A stretch of 10,169 bases of DNA, from the NCBI GenBank assembly GCA_003545155.1, contig DQCH01000137.1, positions 1 through 10,169 of the forward strand, given 5' to 3'. The position numbers were made by a program, and so were the translations under genes. Each line of letters starts with the position of its first letter. Positions within the stretch are counted from its first letter, which is position 1. The notes beneath the pieces are model-generated. The model was not told where the DNA came from. It ran no database searches and saw only the letters and a program-made list of their open reading frames with translations. Shown piece by piece: positions 6,398 to 10,169 of this stretch. Origin of the DNA: Candidatus Acetothermia bacterium. GTDB taxonomy: Bacteria; Bipolaricaulota; Bipolaricaulia; UBA7950; UBA9294.

Positions 6398-7334
6398 GCA
6401 AGAATGGAGTTTGAACCTTCATCGCAGGAAGGAGCGATCGTGCCCGGGCAGCATCGAGGCCCATCTGACGGTGAAGGGCCTCAAGGGAGGGAAAGCTCCG
6501 ATCACCGCGCAGCTTATGAAGCAGGTGAACCTCCATCGTCTTTCCATAGAGATCATCATCCGGCGGGGAGAGGAGGTGGACCTCACAGCGCATCGCACTC
6601 CCCTTTAGGGTAGGTCGTACCCCAAAGTAGAGGAGCCCTGGCTCTCTCTTTCTTAACCAGAAGGCGTGCACGAGGTAGACCCCCCTCGCGGGGTGAAGGA
6701 CAACTGGATCAAACGCCAGGTTGGCAGTGGGATAGCCGAGCCGCCGACCGAGACCGTCCCCCTCCACCACCTCGCCGACGAAGAGCGGTGGACGGCCAAG
6801 GAGGGCCCTCGCCTTGCCAACCTCACCTGAGGCAACCAGTTCACGTATCCACGTACTGCTCACCGGAGCCTGATCGACGACGACGGATGGGACCTCGACC
6901 ACAAAGATCTCCTGATCCTTCCCCACACGTCGTAACAGGGATACATCGCCCTCGCGGGCGCGGCCGAAGCGGAAGGAGTCTCCTACCACGACTACTCGAG
7001 CGATGAGCTGCTCAAGGAGGATCTCACGGACAAATCGTTCCGCTTTAAGGTTTTTTACCTCCACAAAGTCAGCCTGCTCCACCCGATCGACGTAATGCTT
7101 AAGGAGCTTGAGTTTCGCCGACTCTGGCAGGAGCAAACACGGCTTTGGCTGTTCCTTTAATGTCTGCCTGAAGGTACCCTGGCGCGGCGGGAAGGTGAAA
7201 GCGTAGACAACCCGCTCTAGTTTTTTCTCTGAAGCGATTGCACAAAGCCGCTTGAGGATCGCCTGGTGGCCCAAGTGAACCCCGTCGAACGTCCCTACAG
7301 TAACGACGGCACCCTCTTTCCTCTTCTTCATCAT
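6384..7334 (-). CDS. ribF: Bifunctional riboflavin kinase / FAD synthetase RibF
   Basis: RibF phosphorylates riboflavin to FMN and adenylylates FMN to FAD. In this 316-residue protein the N-terminal adenylyltransferase domain shows VGTFDGVHLGH at 13-23, VGDSFRFGRAREGD at 117-130 and SSTWIR at 159-164. The C-terminal flavokinase domain shows GLGRRLGYPTANL at 195-207, GVRPT at 238-242 and LYGKTMEVHLL at 262-272. Both domains look complete and the length is usual. Two ATG codons are adjacent (7334 and 7331); the first is taken. No clear Shine-Dalgarno precedes them, and a weak -10-like TACCAT lies 10 bases upstream. ribF is the first gene of the minus-strand cluster, divergent from ruvB. Confidence 0.96.
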   Translation of the reverse strand: MMKKRKEGAVVTVGTFDGVHLGHQAILKRLCAIASEKKLERVVYAFTFPPRQGTFRQTLKEQPKPCLLLPESAKLKLLKHYVDRVEQADFVEVKNLKAERFVREILLEQLIARVVVVGDSFRFGRAREGDVSLLRRVGKDQEIFVVEVPSVVVDQAPVSSTWIRELVASGEVGKARALLGRPPLFVGEVVEGDGLGRRLGYPTANLAFDPVVLHPARGVYLVHAFWLRKREPGLLYFGVRPTLKGSAMRCEVHLLSPPDDDLYGKTMEVHLLHKLRGDRSFPSLEALHRQMGLDAARARSLLPAMKVQTPFLLENS

Positions 7335-7344
7335 CCCAATCGAA

Positions 7345-7373
7345 ATGGTAGCACAAACAAGGCGCCATCACAG
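7345..7373 (-). promoter_or_regulatory. Possible promoter for ribF
   Basis: On the minus strand TACCAT (7350-7345) lies 10 bases before ATG 7334 and matches the -10 consensus at 4 of 6 positions. The hexamer 17 bases upstream, CTGTGA (7373-7368), matches the -35 consensus at only 3. The position resembles the tsaB and ruvB promoters but the match is weak. Confidence 0.3.
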
Positions 7374-7395
7374 GATGCGTGGGGGACGGCGTTAG

Positions 7396-7425
7396 TTGAA
7401 CCATCTATTCGCACTCTTGTACAAT
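7396..7425 (+). promoter_or_regulatory. Promoter of ruvB, predicted to give a leaderless mRNA
   Basis: TTGAAC (7396-7401) and TACAAT (7420-7425) are separated by 18 bases. The first differs from the -35 consensus at two positions and the second from the -10 consensus at one. Transcription should begin near 7431-7433, at most a few bases before ATG 7435, and no Shine-Dalgarno is present. The TTG inside the -35 box is in frame with ruvB and could be mistaken for its start. Confidence 0.6.
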
Positions 7426-7434
7426 CTTTTTAAG

Positions 7435-8436
7435 ATGCGAACTGAACGTATAAGTGGCCTTCCGTTGGAGGAGGATGTCGTATTCACCACCCTGCGCCCG
7501 GCCCGGCTGGACGAGTTCATCGGGCAGAATGAAATCAAAGAGAAGTTGCGTATCTATATCGCCGCTACGCAGAGAAGAAACGAGCCACTCGACCACGTCA
7601 TGCTGCACAGCCCCCCCGGATTGGGGAAGACAACCCTCGCCCGGATCATCGCCACAGAGATGGGGGTAAACGTCCGTGTGAGTTCTGGTCCGGCAATCGA
7701 AAAGGCAGGGGACCTCGCTGCCATCCTCACAAACTTGAAGCCACGTGACATCTTTTTCATCGACGAGATCCACCGCCTGCGGCGGAACGTCGAGGAGATC
7801 CTTTATCCAGCAATGGAGGATTACAAGATTGACATTATTCTCGGTGAAGGCCCGAACGCGCAGTCACTGCGCATCGATCTTCCCCCATTCACCCTGATCG
7901 GGGCCACTACCCGCGCCGGTCTCATCTCGGCCCCATTGCGCGACCGGTTCGAGGTATCGTTCCGCCTCAATTTCTACAGTCCGGAGGAACTCCGTGCGAT
8001 CATCATCCGCGCTGGGAAGCTCCTCGGAATTGAGGTCACCCCAGAGGGAGCAGAGGAGCTCGCCAAACGGGCTCGTGGGACCCCGCGGATCGCCAACCGC
8101 CTGCTGCGCCGAACGCGTGACTACGCGCAGGTGAAGGGAGAGGGAGAGGTCGATCTTAAGACAGCGAAACGATCGCTCCAGATGCTGGAGATTGATGAGG
8201 TCGGACTCGACCGGCTCGATCGTGCGGTCCTTGAGGCGATTGTCTCCAAGTTCAACGGCGGCCCCGTTGGATTGGAAACCCTAGCCGCCGCCCTCTCCGA
8301 GGAGAAGGACACCATCTCCGACGTGGTGGAGCCCTATTTACTTAAGGAGGGATTCATCAAGCGAACTCCGCAGGGAAGGGTGGCAACCGAACGCGCCTAC
8401 ACCCACCTTGGCAAGGAGAGAACTCACCTCATTTAG
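7435..8436 (+). CDS. ruvB: Holliday junction branch migration DNA helicase RuvB
   Basis: RuvB is the hexameric AAA+ motor that, with RuvA, drives branch migration of Holliday junctions. Counted from ATG 7435 the protein has 333 residues with LRPARLDEFIGQ at 20-31, Walker A PPGLGKTT at 60-67, Walker B FFIDEIHR at 107-114, sensor-1 GATTRAG at 156-162, and the arginine-finger block LRDRF at 168-172. The C-terminal winged-helix domain contains GLETLAAALSEE and ends with TPQGR. An in-frame TTG at 7396 would add 13 residues (MNHLFALLYNLFK) unlike RuvB N-termini, and it lies in the -35 box, so ATG 7435 is chosen. ruvA and ruvC are not adjacent: the gene stands alone, divergent from ribF and converging on the CDP-alcohol transferase gene. 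Confidence 0.97.
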   Translation: MRTERISGLPLEEDVVFTTLRPARLDEFIGQNEIKEKLRIYIAATQRRNEPLDHVMLHSPPGLGKTTLARIIATEMGVNVRVSSGPAIEKAGDLAAILTNLKPRDIFFIDEIHRLRRNVEEILYPAMEDYKIDIILGEGPNAQSLRIDLPPFTLIGATTRAGLISAPLRDRFEVSFRLNFYSPEELRAIIIRAGKLLGIEVTPEGAEELAKRARGTPRIANRLLRRTRDYAQVKGEGEVDLKTAKRSLQMLEIDEVGLDRLDRAVLEAIVSKFNGGPVGLETLAAALSEEKDTISDVVEPYLLKEGFIKRTPQGRVATERAYTHLGKERTHLI

Positions 8437-8945
8437 CGCTTGGTAAGAAGCGCCTTAGTATTCTCGATAAACTCCAAGACGACCCCTTTGAAGCGCCGCC
8501 AATCGAATAATGCCGCTAAACAGATCCAGACGACGAAACATATCGCTGCTCGTGAGGCTTTGAAGTAGGCGACAATGAGTGGAAGGGCAACCAAGGGGAA
8601 GGCGAACGACATAGTGACCGACTTGGAGCGGAAGTAGGCGATAAAGACAAAAGCGACCGCCACGTAAATCGCTGCCGGAACAAGCGGGATGAACCCGGCC
8701 ATAACCAGATAGCAGAGTCCAGAGAATACCATCACCATATCAAACACGAACTCCCGCTCACCAATCCATGTTGCTCCCTTGTGATAGCGGCGGGCGAGCC
8801 GGCCATCGAGAATGTCCGTCGTCCACCCAAGGATGATCAGCAGGATCACCGCCTCTAAGGCCTGCGGACCGACCAAGCCGAGGAACGAAATCACCACAGC
8901 GATAATCCCCCGTGAACCAGTGAGCCAATCAGGGACCTTCTTCAT
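8433..8945 (-). CDS. CDP-alcohol phosphatidyltransferase family membrane protein with a divergent catalytic motif
   Basis: This 170-residue, very hydrophobic protein has about five or six membrane segments and the N-terminal DWLTGSRG typical of PgsA-like enzymes, which join CDP-diacylglycerol to an alcohol such as glycerol-3-phosphate. The motif DX2DGX2ARX8GX3DX3D is largely present: D44, D47, G48, A51, R52 and D69. The motif Gly is Ile 61 and the third Asp is Glu 65 (read as I-GER-E-FVF-D). Glu could still bind the metal, but this departs from the usual strict motif, so the acceptor alcohol is left open. GTG 8948 precedes ATG 8945; ATG is chosen, with AAAAGG 3 bases upstream. The gene overlaps ruvB by 4 bases tail to tail and lies downstream of the lipid kinase gene. 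Confidence 0.85.
   Translation of the reverse strand: MKKVPDWLTGSRGIIAVVISFLGLVGPQALEAVILLIILGWTTDILDGRLARRYHKGATWIGEREFVFDMVMVFSGLCYLVMAGFIPLVPAAIYVAVAFVFIAYFRSKSVTMSFAFPLVALPLIVAYFKASRAAICFVVWICLAALFDWRRFKGVVLEFIENTKALLTKR
8436..8453. terminator. Small hairpin at the convergent gene ends
   Basis: GCGCTT (8436-8441) and AAGCGC (8448-8453) form a perfect 6-bp stem around a 6-base loop, beginning at the last base of the ruvB stop codon and inside the last codons of the opposite gene. There is no good T-run on either side, so a bidirectional terminator is only a possibility. Confidence 0.3.
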
Positions 8946-8963
8946 CACCTTTTCACCGTTACT

Positions 8964-8992
8964 ATTTTAGTGGAGCTGAGCAGGTAAGACAA
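8964..8992 (-). promoter_or_regulatory. Promoter for the CDP-alcohol phosphatidyltransferase gene
   Basis: On the minus strand TTGTCT (8992-8987) and TAAAAT (8969-8964) are 17 bases apart, matching consensus at 4 and 5 positions. Transcription should begin near 8957, giving a leader of roughly 12 bases that includes the AAAAGG before ATG 8945. Confidence 0.55.
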
Positions 8993-9065
8993 GAGGCTCC
9001 TCCGGATAAGCAAACAGAGCGGACCTATGGCAGTGCTGCTGATAAAGAGCGGGTGAGTAACAAAG

Positions 9066-9140
9066 CTAAAAGGGAACCAGGAGCATGGGTAGCTTCAGCA
9101 TGTCACCGATACTCTCCACGTATTCGACGGCGAGAACCAA
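9066..9140 (-). pseudogene. Possible coding relic
   Basis: From TTG 9140 to TAG 9066 the minus strand encodes 24 residues (ending IGDMLKLPMLLVPF) with protein-like codon use. An in-frame TAA lies only three codons upstream and there is no Shine-Dalgarno, so an intact gene is unlikely. A second open stretch in another frame follows immediately (reading FVTHPLFISSTAIGPLCLL) and runs to a TGA overlapping the start of the CDP-alcohol transferase gene. Together they could be remnants of a frameshifted gene, or chance. Confidence 0.2.
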
Positions 9141-9180
9141 CGGGCACTTTTAAAAAATCGAACTAGCTCCTCGTAGAGAC

Positions 9181-9203
9181 AAAAAACGTACGCTCCTCAG
9201 CGC
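9181..9203 (-). terminator. Weak intrinsic terminator after the lipid kinase gene
   Basis: On the minus strand GCGCT, loop GAGG, AGCGT forms a 5-bp stem (one G-U pair) at 9203-9190, followed by three bases and then six T residues at 9186-9181. It lies about 55 bases after the stop of the lipid kinase gene, a suitable place, but the stem is short. Confidence 0.35.
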
Positions 9204-9259
9204 GGAGAATGATCAACCGATCCTTTGCGCATATCTAGTCAACTAATGCCCAGCCATCC

Positions 9260-10156
9260 CTAGGCGGGGGTGATAACATCAAGCGCCTTAGGGACCACGG
9301 TGACCTTGAAACTGTCACCAGGGAGTCGGTACTGCTCGCCGTCGATGTGGGCGATCAGCTTTGTCGATGAGGAAATCGTAACCGTGCGCTCCTGACGATA
9401 GTGAACCTTAGCAAGCCCTAAGTGGCTCCCTTTTCGTGCCTGGGGCAGGCGGATCAGCCGCTCAAGTTTAGGGAAGTCCTCGATTACAGCGATGTCAAGC
9501 AACCCATCGTCAATCTCGGCCTGCGGCGCAAGCTTAAACCCCCCACCGCAGTACTTACCGTTGGCTAGCCCGAGCGAGATGCACGTATGTTCCTCGCTCC
9601 AACCTTCACCTTCGAGGGTCACCGGGAACGCCTTAAACCGGAAGACTTCCCGTATCGCCGCGTATAGATAGGCGGGAACGCCTCTAAGGCGCTCCATTTG
9701 GAGGACATCGTGCGCCACCTGAGCATCGATCCCGATCCCCAACCCGTTGACAAAGTAACGATCCTCGACGATGTAACCCAGGTCAATCTTGCGTTCTCTT
9801 CCTGCAAGAAGGAGATCGATCGCACGCATGGGTTCAATAGGAATCCCGCTCATGCGACTGAAGTCATTACCACTCCCCGCTGGAATCACCGCCAGGGGTA
9901 GAGACGCCTCAGAGGTGACAATGCCGTTTGCCACTTCGTTAATCGTCCCGTCACCGCCCATGGCGACGATATAAGTGAACCCGGCATCAATCACCAACTG
10001 GACTACGTCGGTCGCCTCAAGCGGCTCGTTAGTAAAGTGGAGATCGTAGTCAATCCCGCGGCGGTCAAGTTCAGCTTTTACCTTGGGAAAAAGCTCCTTA
10101 CACCGACCATGTCCGGCGATAAGATTAACTATAAGGAAGAACTTATTCCTTCCCAT
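9260..10156 (-). CDS. Diacylglycerol kinase-type lipid kinase (DAGK catalytic domain, YegS/DgkB family)
   Basis: This 298-residue soluble lipid kinase of the DgkB/YegS family transfers phosphate from ATP to diacylglycerol or a related lipid at the membrane surface. The ATP-binding GGDGTINEVANG is at 67-78 and PAGSGNDFSR at 92-101, followed by NGLGIGIDAQV and, near the C-terminus, IDGEQYRLPGDSF, all typical of the family. In bacteria such enzymes return diacylglycerol to phosphatidic acid, feeding CDP-diacylglycerol and hence the transferase encoded next; that link is inferred from context. Other specificities (sphingoid or other lipids) cannot be excluded. ATG 10156 has no Shine-Dalgarno, and TAGGAT lies 7 bases upstream at the window edge. 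Confidence 0.93.
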   Translation of the reverse strand: MGRNKFFLIVNLIAGHGRCKELFPKVKAELDRRGIDYDLHFTNEPLEATDVVQLVIDAGFTYIVAMGGDGTINEVANGIVTSEASLPLAVIPAGSGNDFSRMSGIPIEPMRAIDLLLAGRERKIDLGYIVEDRYFVNGLGIGIDAQVAHDVLQMERLRGVPAYLYAAIREVFRFKAFPVTLEGEGWSEEHTCISLGLANGKYCGGGFKLAPQAEIDDGLLDIAVIEDFPKLERLIRLPQARKGSHLGLAKVHYRQERTVTISSSTKLIAHIDGEQYRLPGDSFKVTVVPKALDVITPA

Positions 10157-10163
10157 GGAAATG

Positions 10164-10169
10164 ATCCTA
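10164..10169 (-). promoter_or_regulatory. Possible -10 box of the lipid kinase gene
   Basis: The last six bases of the window read TAGGAT on the minus strand (4 of 6 consensus), 7 bases before ATG 10156, with no Shine-Dalgarno between. The -35 region is outside the window, so this is supported only by its position. Confidence 0.25.

Larger units (their letters stand above)
8949..9259. other. 311-base intergenic spacer
   Basis: This gap between the lipid kinase and the CDP-alcohol transferase holds no convincing gene, tRNA or known RNA. It contains the promoter at 8964-8992, a weak terminator at 9181-9203, a coding-like minus-strand stretch at 9066-9140, and three copies of GCTCCTC (8996, 9166, 9192), which read GAGGAGC on the minus strand. 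The rest looks unstructured by eye. Confidence 0.6.

Noticed and set aside
7335..7395. Possible FMN riboswitch ahead of ribF
   Set aside because: The space before ribF is about 60 bases, too short for the element, and none of its conserved helices is visible.
9050..9061. CGGGTGAGTAAC, identical to a conserved stretch of 16S rRNA
   Set aside because: The flanking bases do not match 16S rRNA and no other rRNA block is present, so a 12-base chance match is the simplest explanation.
9146..9156. TTTTTTAAAA slippery-like run on the minus strand, suggesting programmed frameshifting
   Set aside because: No intact reading frame crosses it in either register, so it has nothing to shift.
9109..9170. 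GTTCGA/TTCGA sequences in the spacer that recall a tRNA T-loop
   Set aside because: No flanking T-stem, acceptor stem or anticodon arm can be formed around them on either strand.

Overview
The window reads as an ordinary bacterial chromosome segment, densely packed and moderately GC-rich. The genes are housekeeping (ruvB, ribF, tsaB, rpmB) and lipid genes, plus a four-subunit 2-oxoacid:ferredoxin oxidoreductase, which points to an anaerobic, ferredoxin-based metabolism. No transposase, phage gene, CRISPR array, tRNA or rRNA was seen. The lineage cannot be fixed from sequence alone. The split oxidoreductase subunits, the zinc-type L28 and the apparent leaderless promoters would fit a deep-branching anaerobic or thermophilic phylum (for example Bipolaricaulota-like), but that is a guess.

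Layout. Positions 66-7334 hold ten closely spaced or overlapping minus-strand genes, in transcription order: ribF, tsaB, rpmB, an S1-domain RNA-binding protein, ferredoxin subunit (vorD/korD type), alpha subunit (vorB), beta subunit (TPP), gamma subunit, a Nudix ADP-ribose pyrophosphatase, and a stand-alone PEP-synthase-like ATP-binding (PPDK_N) protein. tsaB carries its own good promoter inside the end of ribF, so the main unit probably starts there. A short divergent promoter region (7335-7434) separates this cluster from ruvB on the plus strand (7435-8436). ruvB converges on, and overlaps by 4 bases, a minus-strand CDP-alcohol phosphatidyltransferase (8433-8945). A 311-base spacer (8949-9259) holds the promoter of that gene, a weak terminator and a possible coding relic. 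A diacylglycerol kinase-type lipid kinase (9260-10156) follows, also on the minus strand.

Function. The oxidoreductase genes would convert a 2-oxoacid (probably a branched-chain one, or 2-oxoglutarate) plus CoA to acyl-CoA, CO2 and reduced ferredoxin. The Nudix and PPDK_N genes are cotranscribed behind it. The two lipid genes suit phospholipid synthesis and recycling. tsaB, rpmB, the S1 protein and ribF serve tRNA modification, translation and flavin cofactor supply.

Two things stand out. First, the Nudix and PPDK_N genes both need N-terminal sequence for which no ATG, GTG or TTG exists. In both, an in-frame ACG lies exactly 6 bases after a Shine-Dalgarno sequence. Second, several promoter-proximal genes (ruvB, tsaB, more weakly ribF and dgk) have a TANNNT -10 box 7-10 bases before the ATG and no Shine-Dalgarno, which suggests leaderless mRNAs; most internal genes have strong Shine-Dalgarno sites.
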